A stretch of DNA of 8,304 nt from Chryseobacterium gleum (GTDB lineage Bacteria; Bacteroidota; Bacteroidia; Flavobacteriales_D; Sanyastnellaceae): positions 1-8,304 of the forward strand of contig CAMCUG010000055.1 in the NCBI GenBank assembly GCA_945878835.1. The letters are read 5' to 3'. The notes under the pieces are model-generated. The model did no database searches. It was not told the origin of the DNA and saw only the letters and a program-made list of their open reading frames with translations. The translations under genes were made by a program, and so were the position numbers. Shown piece by piece: positions 1 through 5,808 of this stretch; position 1 is the stretch's first letter, and each line of letters begins with the position of its first letter.

Positions 1-488
1 GTAAGTCCAATGTAATTTCCATCTGTGATGGTGTAAGTTGATGCTCCATTAAAACCATTCGTAGCAAGGGTAAAACTGGTTCCAACATTCGGCTGAAAAC
101 ACATAGTGGTGGGGTTATTACCACTCGGGGTTCGCCATTTGATGAAACCAGGAATTGTGTAATCAACTCCTATAGCGTCAGTAATTAAAACTGAACCAAT
201 AATGTCGTTTCCCTGAGCAACGAAAATATTAGTCGGTGAGTTCTGCATAAATTGAACGTTCGTCCAACCTAATCCACCTGTTCCGCTAAAATAATAGCAA
301 CTTGTAGCCGAGTTATTACCACCGCTCAAACCAACAAAACCATTATTGAATGGCACTGTGATGAGATTTTGAGAAAAAGCATTCGTTGCTACTAACATGC
401 TTGATAGAAAAGCAAGAAGAAGCAAAAATGATTTCGAAATATTAGTTGCTGTCCAATATGACTTTATACGAAACGTAAGGTTTTCCAT
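1..488 (-). CDS. Secreted surface protein, N-terminal part (runs off left edge)
   Basis: An open frame begins at ATG 488-486 and stays open for 162 codons to the window edge, so the C-terminus lies outside. The start gives a Sec signal peptide with an unusually long n-region (about 19 residues containing R7, K9 and K19), a hydrophobic core at residues 21-37 and a likely cleavage after AFS39 or Q40. The next in-frame Met (31) would leave no usable signal, which supports this start. The mature part is rich in Gly, Asn, Ser and Thr (SGGNNSATS, GTGGLGW, ATNGFNGAST) with alternating hydrophobic residues, typical of extracellular beta-sandwich proteins. Two cysteines, C64 and C130, are visible. I do not recognise the family. 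Many such Bacteroidota proteins carry a C-terminal type IX secretion signal; that end is not visible here, so this is only a suggestion. It has its own promoter candidate and lies downstream of gcvH-vanZ on the same strand. Confidence 0.85.
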   Translation of the reverse strand, partial: MENLTFRIKSYWTATNISKSFLLLLAFLSSMLVATNAFSQNLITVPFNNGFVGLSGGNNSATSCYYFSGTGGLGWTNVQFMQNSPTNIFVAQGNDIIGSVLITDAIGVDYTIPGFIKWRTPSGNNPTTMCFQPNVGTSFTLATNGFNGASTYTITDGNYIGL

Positions 489-506
489 TAAACTTGATTA
501 AGGATA

Positions 507-538
507 CGAAAGTAAGACTCAAACAATTATTTTACAAA
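507..538 (-). promoter_or_regulatory. Candidate promoter of the surface-protein gene
   Basis: On the minus strand, TTTG (538-535) is followed after 20 nt by TACTTTCG (514-507). This matches the Bacteroidota TTTG / TAnnTTTG pattern with one mismatch in the -7 box. The box ends 18 nt before the ATG at 488, leaving a short leader of roughly 12 nt. The 59-nt gap between vanZ and this gene (489-547) holds nothing else I can identify, and no terminator for vanZ is visible in it. Confidence 0.4.
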
Positions 539-547
539 CAATAAAAC

Positions 548-925
548 CTATTTATCAACTGTACTTTTTCGTTTAATAAATACAAAAACTACCGCTAGCA
601 AGACTCCAAGACTATCAAAACACACATCAAACCAATCAAAAGAACGATCAGTCGTAAAATAGAATTGATAGTATTCCAAAAGAACACCGGCGCAGATCCA
701 AATGACCGCCGACTTCATTCTACTCCATCCGGAAAATAATGCAAGGGAAGAAGCAATGAAAAACATAAAGGCGTGTAATAATTTATCGGGACCTAAATTT
801 TGCCAAAAAGAAATCTTTGGAAAAGTGTTGCTAGGCATGGCGTGTAGGCCAAAAACAACAACTGCCCACAAAATGTGAGCAGTTGCAAAATATTTCTTTG
901 GAAGATTAACCAACCAACGCTTCAT
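548..925 (-). CDS. VanZ-like small integral membrane protein
   Basis: The 125-residue protein has four probable membrane helices, at about residues 14-30, 49-66, 70-88 and 101-117. The VanZ-family signature is visible: PDKLLH at 46-51 (D47, K48, H51) before helix 2, then LLEYYQ with E84 and Q87, then R94, D97, D100 and D104 followed by G107 in helix 4. The family is named after VanZ of the Enterococcus teicoplanin-resistance cluster, but most members, like this stand-alone one, have no proven role. Nothing here suggests glycopeptide resistance. The ATG at 925 lies inside the end of gcvH, a 20-nt overlap, so the gene is almost certainly the second cistron of the gcvH transcript and may be translationally coupled. 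The overlap with a glycine-cleavage gene gives no obvious functional link. Confidence 0.85.
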   Translation of the reverse strand: MKRWLVNLPKKYFATAHILWAVVVFGLHAMPSNTFPKISFWQNLGPDKLLHAFMFFIASSLALFSGWSRMKSAVIWICAGVLLEYYQFYFTTDRSFDWFDVCFDSLGVLLAVVFVFIKRKSTVDK

Positions 926-1283
926 AAGCTGCAGCGTCCATTAAAGAACTAAGGTCTGCTCCTTCTGACAATTTCACTTTGATCATCCAACCGCTTCCGT
1001 ATGGATCGTTGTTCACGTGTGCAGGATCAGCTTCCAATCCAGCATTTACCTCAATAACAGTTCCTGAAACTGGCATGAACAAATCACTAACGGTTTTAAC
1101 AGCTTCAACTGTTCCGAAGATTGCATGCTCTTCAAGGCTCTCTTCTTGTGTTTCAATTTCAACAAATACAATATCACCTAATTCGCTTTGCGCGAAATCT
1201 GTAACGCCTACAGTAGCGATATCGCCTTCAATGCGAACCCACTCGTGGTCTTTTGTGTACTTTAATTCAGCTGGAAAATTCAT
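906..1283 (-). CDS. gcvH: Glycine cleavage system H protein
   Basis: GcvH carries the lipoyl arm that shuttles the aminomethyl group of glycine between the P, T and L proteins of the cytoplasmic glycine cleavage complex. The protein begins MNFPAELKYTKDHEWV, a standard GcvH opening. The lipoylation site is K63 in GTVEAVKTVSD, the equivalent of the E. coli lipoyl-lysine. The conserved NNDPYGSGWM segment follows at about residues 91-100. Its 125 residues are full length for the family. The start is ATG 1283; a TTG at 1292 is in frame but would only add MKK and is not needed. The promoter lies directly upstream and vanZ overlaps the 3' end. No gcvT or gcvP is in the window, so the complex must be encoded elsewhere. 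Confidence 0.97.
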   Translation of the reverse strand: MNFPAELKYTKDHEWVRIEGDIATVGVTDFAQSELGDIVFVEIETQEESLEEHAIFGTVEAVKTVSDLFMPVSGTVIEVNAGLEADPAHVNNDPYGSGWMIKVKLSEGADLSSLMDAAAYEALVG

Positions 1284-1297
1284 TTTTTTCAATTTAT

Positions 1298-1333
1298 GTG
1301 GAACAAAAATAAGGGAAGTTCGAAGTGGAACAA
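1298..1333. repeat. 9-bp direct repeat overlapping both gcvH promoter elements
   Basis: GTGGAACAA occurs at 1298-1306 and again at 1325-1333, 27 bp start to start. Read on the minus strand (TTGTTCCAC), the upstream copy begins with the -33 TTG. The downstream copy starts inside the 3' end of the -7 box and covers the predicted transcription start. The repeat itself is directly visible. A role as paired regulator half-sites is inferred from the position. The spacing of about 2.6 helical turns would place the copies on different faces of the helix. Confidence 0.75.
1304..1333 (-). promoter_or_regulatory. gcvH promoter (TTG-N19-TAnnTTTG)
   Basis: On the minus strand TTG (1333-1331) is followed, after exactly 19 nt, by TATTTTTG (1311-1304), a perfect TAnnTTTG box. 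It is the best promoter match in the window. The box ends 20 nt before the gcvH ATG at 1283. The leader is A/T-rich and runs into AAAAAA just before the ATG, with no Shine-Dalgarno sequence. Both promoter elements overlap copies of a 9-bp direct repeat, described separately. Confidence 0.6.
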
Positions 1334-1346
1334 TTAAAAATAAGCC

Positions 1347-1354
1347 TAACTTTC
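1347..1354 (+). promoter_or_regulatory. Weak -7 box candidate for the TauE-like gene
   Basis: TAACTTTC matches TAnnTTTG except for the last base. It lies 11 nt before the ATG at 1366. The expected -33 position holds GTG rather than TTG, within the upstream copy of the direct repeat. Any factor bound there could affect both divergent genes. This is a weak call. Confidence 0.25.
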
Positions 1355-1365
1355 ACCCAGAGTTT

Positions 1366-1770
1366 ATGAAAATGGAAATTACTGCATACATTGTTTTCTT
1401 GCTTCTCGCCATTGGTATGGCCTCGGGCATGCTTAGCGGATTTGTTGGTGTTGGTGGAGGACTTATTATTGTCCCGGCTCTTGTCTACTTTCTCGGCTAC
1501 ACACAACTGCAAGCGCAAGGGACAAGTTTAGCTGTTCTCTTGCTACCGGTAGGTTTTCTAGCCGTGATGCATTATTACAAGCAAGGAAACGTGAACACCA
1601 CAGCAGCACTTTTAATTGGCGCTGGATTTATTTCAGGAGCACTCTTCGGAAGTAAGTTCGCGCACAACATTCCCATTGCAAAAGTGAAATTCGGATTTGC
1701 TATCGTTATGTTACTCGGAGCATTGAAACTCCTTTATGAATCGAGTAAAGTTCTGTTCGGTTCGAATTAA
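1366..1770 (+). CDS. Half-size TauE/SafE-family permease
   Basis: The 134-residue membrane protein has a TauE/SafE (TSUP) signature, GMLSGFVGVGGGLIIVP at residues 21-37, followed by helices at about 54-70, 77-97 and 107-125. TSUP members move small organic or sulfur anions across the inner membrane and usually have about 250 residues built from two similar halves. This one contains a single half and stops cleanly after FGSN, so it presumably works as a homodimer; its substrate cannot be told. The ATG at 1366 is chosen. Another at 1372 is equally possible. The frame is open further upstream, but that part is antisense to gcvH and reads as non-membrane, non-homologous sequence. No signal peptide or N-terminal extension is needed. 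The gene is divergent from gcvH and shares a TTAA stop with kynU. Confidence 0.82.
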   Translation: MKMEITAYIVFLLLAIGMASGMLSGFVGVGGGLIIVPALVYFLGYTQLQAQGTSLAVLLLPVGFLAVMHYYKQGNVNTTAALLIGAGFISGALFGSKFAHNIPIAKVKFGFAIVMLLGALKLLYESSKVLFGSN

Positions 1771-3041
1771 TTCACGCCATAAATCCGCTCCATCACTTTT
1801 CCAAATGCATAAATGTCTTGGAATGAATTGTACATCGGAACAGGTGCCATGCGAATGATGTCGGGTTCGCGCCAGTCAACGACTACACCTTCCTTCGCCA
1901 ATACCCCAACAAAATCTATTGTTCTTCCTTCCAAACGAATAGAAAGTTGACAACCTCTTTCATTCGCATTGCGCGAAGTCAGTTGTTCAACAGGAATTCC
2001 TTTTGCTTTCAACCCCTCGAACACAAATTCCAAATAAGCAGTAAGCTCTTTCGACTGTGCGCGCAATTCATCCATTGATGTTCTGTCGAATAAATCCAAT
2101 GCCGCTCTGTGCGCAGCCATGGACAACACTGGAGCATTGCTCATTTGCCATGCTTCTGCAGAATGTGTTGGATCGAAATTTTTCTGCATCAAGAATCTCG
2201 TTTCCGCTTTGTTTCCCCACCATCCTGCAAGACGCAAAACTTCTTCTCCGTGATGACGTTCATGCACGTAAACTCCAGAGACTCCGCCAGGTCCGCTGTT
2301 CAAATATTTGTAACTGCACCAACATGCAAAGTCAATGTCCCAGTCGTGTAATTTCAAATCGACATTTCCAGCTGCATGCGCCAAGTCTAACCCAACCTTT
2401 GCACCGACATCATGACCTGCTTTTGCAAGCGCTTCACAATTAAAATATTGTCCGCTGAAATAATTCACTGCGCCAAAACAAACCACTGCAAGCTCGTCTC
2501 CTAGTTCATTAATCTTCGCTAAAATATCTTCCTCACGAAGTAACACTTCTCCCTCGCGCGGTTGCATTTCAACTAACACCTCATTTGGATTTAAACCATG
2601 AAGCTTGGCTTGCGATTCAAAAGCATACCTGTCGGAAGGAAACGGCTTGTGTTCGAATAAAATCTTCGTTCGCTTTCCAGAAGGACGATAGAAACTAATC
2701 ATCATCAAATGCAAATTCACAGTGAGCTGATTCATAGCTACAACCTCTGAGTTCTTTGCTCCTACAATTTTGGCTAGTGATTCAGTGAGCACTTCATGGT
2801 AGCTGAACCACGGACGCTTCGCATCGAAATGACCTTCAACACCAAACTTCTCCCAGTCACTTAATTCCTGCAACAAATACTCTTTCACTCCTTTGGGTTG
2901 AAGTCCTAGCGAGTTTCCTGTGAAGTACAACATAGGCGCTCCGCTGTGCTGTGGAATAAAATATTCTTCACGAAAAGATTTCAACGAATCGTTTTCATCT
3001 TTCATCTTCGCAAACTGCTCCGTATTCTCCCAAGCGCTCAT
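1767..3041 (-). CDS. kynU: Kynureninase
   Basis: This PLP enzyme hydrolyses L-kynurenine to anthranilate and alanine, and 3-hydroxykynurenine to 3-hydroxyanthranilate. Visible family motifs, in order, are YFTGNSLGLQP (39-49), AMNQLTVNLH (102-111), FPSDRYAFESQ (134-144), DLAHAAGN with D219 and H222, SYKYLNSGPGG with the PLP lysine K245, LAGWWGN (271-277), QMSNAPV with N302, and RMAPVPMYN (397-405). The length of 424 residues is normal and all key residues are present, so it should be active. The start is ATG 3041. No other kynurenine-pathway gene (tryptophan or indoleamine dioxygenase, kynurenine monooxygenase, formamidase) is nearby, so whether it serves tryptophan breakdown or NAD synthesis cannot be judged here. 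It is divergent from the lipoprotein gene with only 61 nt between the starts, and its stop overlaps the TauE stop by 4 nt. Confidence 0.97.
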   Translation of the reverse strand: MSAWENTEQFAKMKDENDSLKSFREEYFIPQHSGAPMLYFTGNSLGLQPKGVKEYLLQELSDWEKFGVEGHFDAKRPWFSYHEVLTESLAKIVGAKNSEVVAMNQLTVNLHLMMISFYRPSGKRTKILFEHKPFPSDRYAFESQAKLHGLNPNEVLVEMQPREGEVLLREEDILAKINELGDELAVVCFGAVNYFSGQYFNCEALAKAGHDVGAKVGLDLAHAAGNVDLKLHDWDIDFACWCSYKYLNSGPGGVSGVYVHERHHGEEVLRLAGWWGNKAETRFLMQKNFDPTHSAEAWQMSNAPVLSMAAHRAALDLFDRTSMDELRAQSKELTAYLEFVFEGLKAKGIPVEQLTSRNANERGCQLSIRLEGRTIDFVGVLAKEGVVVDWREPDIIRMAPVPMYNSFQDIYAFGKVMERIYGVN

Positions 3042-3061
3042 AATTGTGAATTATTTGAATG

Positions 3062-3069
3062 CAAATTTA
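3062..3069 (-). promoter_or_regulatory. kynU -7 box
   Basis: TAAATTTG on the minus strand is a perfect TAnnTTTG match, ending 20 nt before the kynU ATG at 3041. No TTG is found 19-23 nt upstream, so the -33 part is poor. The heptamer GTTCCAC (3076-3070), also found twice in the gcvH promoter, abuts the box directly. Confidence 0.45.
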
Positions 3070-3085
3070 GTGGAACCTCCGTGAC

Positions 3086-3093
3086 TATCTTTG
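3086..3093 (+). promoter_or_regulatory. -7 box of the lipoprotein-hydrolase operon
   Basis: TATCTTTG is a perfect TAnnTTTG match on the plus strand. Only 9 nt separate it from the ATG at 3103, so the transcript would have a leader of a few nucleotides at most. The nearest upstream TTG (3055-3057) is 28 nt away, too far for a normal -33 element. The last three bases form an in-frame TTG that can be mistaken for a start codon. Confidence 0.5.
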
Positions 3094-3102
3094 TTTGACT
3101 TC

Positions 3103-4677
3103 ATGATAAAAGCAAGTTCTCATATTTTTCTATTGTGCTTGTGCACTGTTTTTCTTGCTTCCTGCCAGGACAATTCGAACCTTTCAAAAAAACATGAGAA
3201 GCAAGAAGTCATTCAAGCGAAAAAAGAAATTAGTTACTTCAACACACTCATAGATACAACCTTCAACATTGAATCGAAAGACTCTTCAGTTAGAAATATT
3301 CAAAATTTATATTTTGAAATCGACGAAGAAAACAAAGATGGTATTTTCACCTTTCGAGGTGGAAATCAGCGAAACTCACCTGTACGCGGAGAAATTTCCT
3401 TTCAACCTAAAAAAATTATCAAAGATTGGGAATTCCAAACGGCTATTGACACAATGAAAGGCGCGTTTGGTTATTGGCGAGGTGGGGCAGGCTGGACAGG
3501 ACAGCCCCTCGTTGTGAACTGGAAGAAAAATGAAATCACTTTGTTGAGTAATTTGAAGCCGGAGTTTCGTTCGAAAAACGAACTGAAAGAAATCATTCAG
3601 ATTTCATTGTCTGGAAAAATATATTTCCTCGATTTCGAGACGGGTGCTGAGACACGTCCACCTCTTTTCATTCGAAATCCAATTAAAGGAACGCCAAGTA
3701 TAGATCCGAAGAACAAAGATTTATTGTTTGTTGGACAAGGCATTCCTCACAGAGGCAAAATGGCTTGGCGTGTGTTTCATTTGAAGAAGCAATCGCTCAT
3801 TCACGAGCAGATTTTACCTTCCGCATTTTCCTATCGCAAGTGGGGGGCTTGCGATGCGTCGCCACTTCTCGACACCACGAGCTCTACCATGATTTGGCCT
3901 ACTGAGTCTGGTGTTATTTATCGAACGAATTACAGCGACACTTCATTTAACTCTGTCGAGCAATTCCGTTATAAACTCCCCGCTTCTCATCATCAAGGAA
4001 TAGAATCGAGTCCATGTGCTTTCAAACAATTGGGATATTTCACCGACAACGGCGGCAATGTTTTTTGCGCCGATTTACGCACCATGCAACCGCGTTGGCA
4101 TTTCTTCAACACCGATGATTCAGACGCCTCTCCTGTGCTTTCAATTGAAAAAGAAAATCCATTTATTTTAATTGGAAATGAAGTGGACAAGCAAGGCTCG
4201 AAGGGATTCGGATATTTAAGAAAACTGAATGCGCTAACAGGAAAAGAAGTCTGGCACTTTGAAAGAGAATGTTATTCCTCTGTAGGTGTGAAAGTGAACA
4301 ACGGAGGAATGTTGTGCACGCCCTTGCTTGGAAAGAAACAAGCCGCAAATATTGTGTACACCATTTTTTCCAGAACAACAATTAACGGTGCTGGTGAATT
4401 GGTTGCGCTGAATAAAGAAACAGGAACAGTTGTATTCAAAGTTCCTTTCAAACAATACAGCTGGGTCTCGCCCATTGCACTTTACGATAAAAATGGTTAT
4501 CCCACTTTATTCGTCCCAACGGTTGGCGGGGTAATTTATCTCATAGACGGAATGAATGGAAGCGTGCTCTATTCTGAAAATTTCGGTTGTACTTTCGAGT
4601 CTTCTCCTATAGCTTGGGGGAACAGAATTATTCAGCCTGCGCGAGGAAACAAAATTTTTAGCTTTATTCTAGAATGA
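3103..4677 (+). CDS. PQQ-like beta-propeller lipoprotein
   Basis: The ATG at 3103 gives a type II signal peptide with lipobox LASC and acylated C21, followed by QDNSN, so the protein is probably anchored in the outer membrane. Residues after about 80 form a beta-propeller of the PQQ/BamB-like type. Repeated blade endings read GKIYFLDFETG (171-181), GGNVFCADLRT (317-327), KLNALTGKEVWHF (374-386), GELVALNKETGTVVF (431-445) and GGVIYLIDGMNG (475-486), with recurring Ser/Thr-Pro turns (SPLL, SPCA, SPVL, TPLL, SPIA twice). An early YWRGGAGWTGQP segment (124-135) may be a family signature. No catalytic or quinone-ligand set is evident, so I read it as a binding or scaffold protein. It is too long and divergent to call BamB. 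It is followed by a secreted hydrolase through an ATGA overlap. An in-frame TTG at 3091 belongs to the promoter box and is not the start. Confidence 0.85.
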   Translation: MIKASSHIFLLCLCTVFLASCQDNSNLSKKHEKQEVIQAKKEISYFNTLIDTTFNIESKDSSVRNIQNLYFEIDEENKDGIFTFRGGNQRNSPVRGEISFQPKKIIKDWEFQTAIDTMKGAFGYWRGGAGWTGQPLVVNWKKNEITLLSNLKPEFRSKNELKEIIQISLSGKIYFLDFETGAETRPPLFIRNPIKGTPSIDPKNKDLLFVGQGIPHRGKMAWRVFHLKKQSLIHEQILPSAFSYRKWGACDASPLLDTTSSTMIWPTESGVIYRTNYSDTSFNSVEQFRYKLPASHHQGIESSPCAFKQLGYFTDNGGNVFCADLRTMQPRWHFFNTDDSDASPVLSIEKENPFILIGNEVDKQGSKGFGYLRKLNALTGKEVWHFERECYSSVGVKVNNGGMLCTPLLGKKQAANIVYTIFSRTTINGAGELVALNKETGTVVFKVPFKQYSWVSPIALYDKNGYPTLFVPTVGGVIYLIDGMNGSVLYSENFGCTFESSPIAWGNRIIQPARGNKIFSFILE

Positions 4678-5417
4678 AAAAATTAATAGCCCTACTTTTT
4701 TGTTGTGCATTCTTCGCAATTTCTTTCGGACAAAAATCGAAGTTGTTCAAGGTGGAAAATTCGAAAGCTCCTTATCATTACTGGTGCTATGAACCCGAAA
4801 ATTACAATGCGCAAAAAGACAGTGCTTGGCCAGTTATTGTGTTTCTTCACGGAAGAAGTTTAAGCGGAACGAATTTAGAAGTTGTTCGGTCTTACGGACT
4901 CATTCATGAATTGGATAAAGGAAGAAATTTTCCGGCAATAATAATTGCACCGCAAGTAAAACCGGGTGAATCGTGGGAGCCTTCAAAAGTTGTTGCTTGC
5001 ATCAGTGAAATTCAAAAAAATCATAGAATAGATTCTACTCGAATTTCTATTGCTGGAATGAGCCTTGGCGGATACGGCACTTTGCATACAGCAGGTAAGT
5101 ATCCTGAATTATTCTGCGCAGCAGCAGCTTTTTGCGGAGGAGGCAAGGCGAAAGATGCGTGCAATCTTTCAACAATTCCTGTTTGGGTGGCACATGGAAA
5201 AAAAGATCGGGCGGTTCCTTTTGGCGAATCCTATGAAATTGTAGAACGTATTAAATCGTGTGACGGACAAAACGTGAAGTTCACTGTATTTGAAACGCAT
5301 GACCACGGGGCGTTGGAGCGTATGTTTCGCACGGAAGAGCTGTATGACTTTCTTTTAACCAATAAAAAAGGGAAGCCAACGTACTTCCCTCCTTTCAATA
5401 AAAAGTCGTTGAATTAA
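4674..5417 (+). CDS. Secreted alpha/beta hydrolase (esterase/peptidase-like)
   Basis: Residues 1-19 are a Sec signal peptide ending ISFG before Q20. The rest, about 228 residues, is an alpha/beta-hydrolase fold of the dienelactone-hydrolase/predicted-peptidase type. FLHGRS at 57-62 supplies the oxyanion region, GMSLGG at 128-133 holds nucleophile S130, HGKKDRAVPF at 174-183 holds the acid D178, and THDHG at 208-212 holds the histidine, H209 or H211. The catalytic triad is therefore complete. Substrate is unknown: polyester, carbohydrate-ester and peptide-like members share this layout. The ATG overlaps the lipoprotein TGA (ATGA at 4674-4677), so the two are one operon and both are exported. 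The last 20 codons contain the hairpin that appears to terminate panD from the opposite strand. The stop shares TTAA with panD. Confidence 0.87.
   Translation: MKKLIALLFCCAFFAISFGQKSKLFKVENSKAPYHYWCYEPENYNAQKDSAWPVIVFLHGRSLSGTNLEVVRSYGLIHELDKGRNFPAIIIAPQVKPGESWEPSKVVACISEIQKNHRIDSTRISIAGMSLGGYGTLHTAGKYPELFCAAAAFCGGGKAKDACNLSTIPVWVAHGKKDRAVPFGESYEIVERIKSCDGQNVKFTVFETHDHGALERMFRTEELYDFLLTNKKGKPTYFPPFNKKSLN
5364..5390 (-). terminator. Intrinsic terminator of panD, inside the hydrolase CDS
   Basis: AGGGAAG (5369-5375) and CTTCCCT (5384-5390) form a perfect 7-bp stem with an 8-nt loop. On the minus strand the stem is followed by a T tract (TTTTTT, 5369-5364); on the plus strand it is followed by CCTTTCAA, which is not U-rich. 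It therefore points towards ending panD transcripts, 23 nt after the panD stop. It lies wholly within the last codons of the convergent hydrolase gene, where it encodes part of GKPTYFP. Confidence 0.65.
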
Positions 5418-5764
5418 ACTAACGTATTCGTTTCTGTATTCGGGAAGATAACCCAAGGCTTGAAGCTTTTTGCTACTTCAAAGTCCATTTGCGCATATGA
5501 ACAAACAATAACAATATCACCTATTGTGCACTTCAATGCAGCTGGTCCGTTCAGACATATTACGCCACTTCCTCTTTCACCCAAAATAATGTAGGTTTCA
5601 AGGCGCTCGCCGTTTGCACAGTTTAGCACTTGAACACGTTCCCCCTCTATCATATTTGCAGCTTCCAACAGAATTGGATCTATTGTTATGCTGCCTATAT
5701 AATTCACATCTGCCTCAGTTACAGTTACTCGGTGAATTTTTGACTTTAAAACCTGAATAATCAT
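5414..5764 (-). CDS. panD: Aspartate 1-decarboxylase proenzyme
   Basis: PanD decarboxylates L-aspartate to beta-alanine for pantothenate and CoA synthesis. It is made as a proenzyme that cuts itself to create a pyruvoyl group. The cleavage site is G24-S25 in NYIGSITID, so S25 becomes the pyruvoyl residue. K9, R54, T57, Y58 and NGPAA (72-76) are all present and align with E. coli numbering without gaps. At 116 residues it is a normal short PanD. The ATG at 5764 gives MIIQVLKSKIHRVTVTEAD, the usual opening; an in-frame TTG at 5773 belongs to the promoter box. No panB or panC lies beside it, so it is a single-gene unit between a -7 box only 6 nt from its ATG and a hairpin in the opposing gene. 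Confidence 0.97.
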   Translation of the reverse strand: MIIQVLKSKIHRVTVTEADVNYIGSITIDPILLEAANMIEGERVQVLNCANGERLETYIILGERGSGVICLNGPAALKCTIGDIVIVCSYAQMDFEVAKSFKPWVIFPNTETNTLV

Positions 5765-5770
5765 AGGCGG

Positions 5771-5778
5771 CAAATTTA
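5771..5778 (-). promoter_or_regulatory. panD -7 box (possible leaderless transcript)
   Basis: TAAATTTG on the minus strand is a perfect TAnnTTTG match, identical to the kynU box, but its last base is only 6 nt from the panD ATG at 5764. If used, transcription would start at or next to the start codon. No TTG is found at the -33 distance. The 44-nt gap to comF holds no better candidate. Confidence 0.4.
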
Positions 5779-5808
5779 ATCTTCATTTCTCATCTTAGCG
5801 CCATAATT

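Noticed and set aside
1284..1292. TTG start 9 nt upstream for gcvH
   Set aside because: ATG 1283 gives the standard GcvH N-terminus; the upstream codons only add MKK from the A-rich leader.
979..1365. Possible long N-terminal extension of the TauE-like protein
   Set aside because: The frame is open, but it is the complement of gcvH, gives no membrane or family features, and a good ATG at 1366 opens directly into the permease helix.
1294..1518. Minus-strand 74-codon open frame opposite the TauE-like gene
   Set aside because: No recognisable features; it is antisense to a clear membrane-protein gene and spans the gcvH promoter.
1711..1748. Inverted repeat TTACTCG (1711-1717) / CGAGTAA (1742-1748) about 20 nt past the kynU stop
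   Set aside because: The position would suit a third embedded terminator, but the loop is 24 nt, there is no T tract on either strand and the stem differs from the other two. A chance repeat is likely.
2057..2443. Plus-strand open frames opposite kynU (including 2109-2351)
   Set aside because: Complement of a well-conserved kynureninase; composition (Cys-, His- and Arg-rich) is typical of antisense frames.
3993..4475. Several minus-strand open frames opposite the lipoprotein gene
   Set aside because: They overlap one another in different frames, have no family features, and lie antisense to a continuous propeller protein.
5455..5471. Small hairpin AAGGCT-TGA-AGCTTT followed by T residues, plus strand, after the hydrolase stop
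   Set aside because: Short stem with a G-U pair and a 3-nt loop, within the panD coding sequence. Too weak to call a terminator.
5791..5798. CATCTTAG as a comF promoter box
   Set aside because: Two mismatches to TAnnTTTG and no -33 element; mentioned only as a hint.
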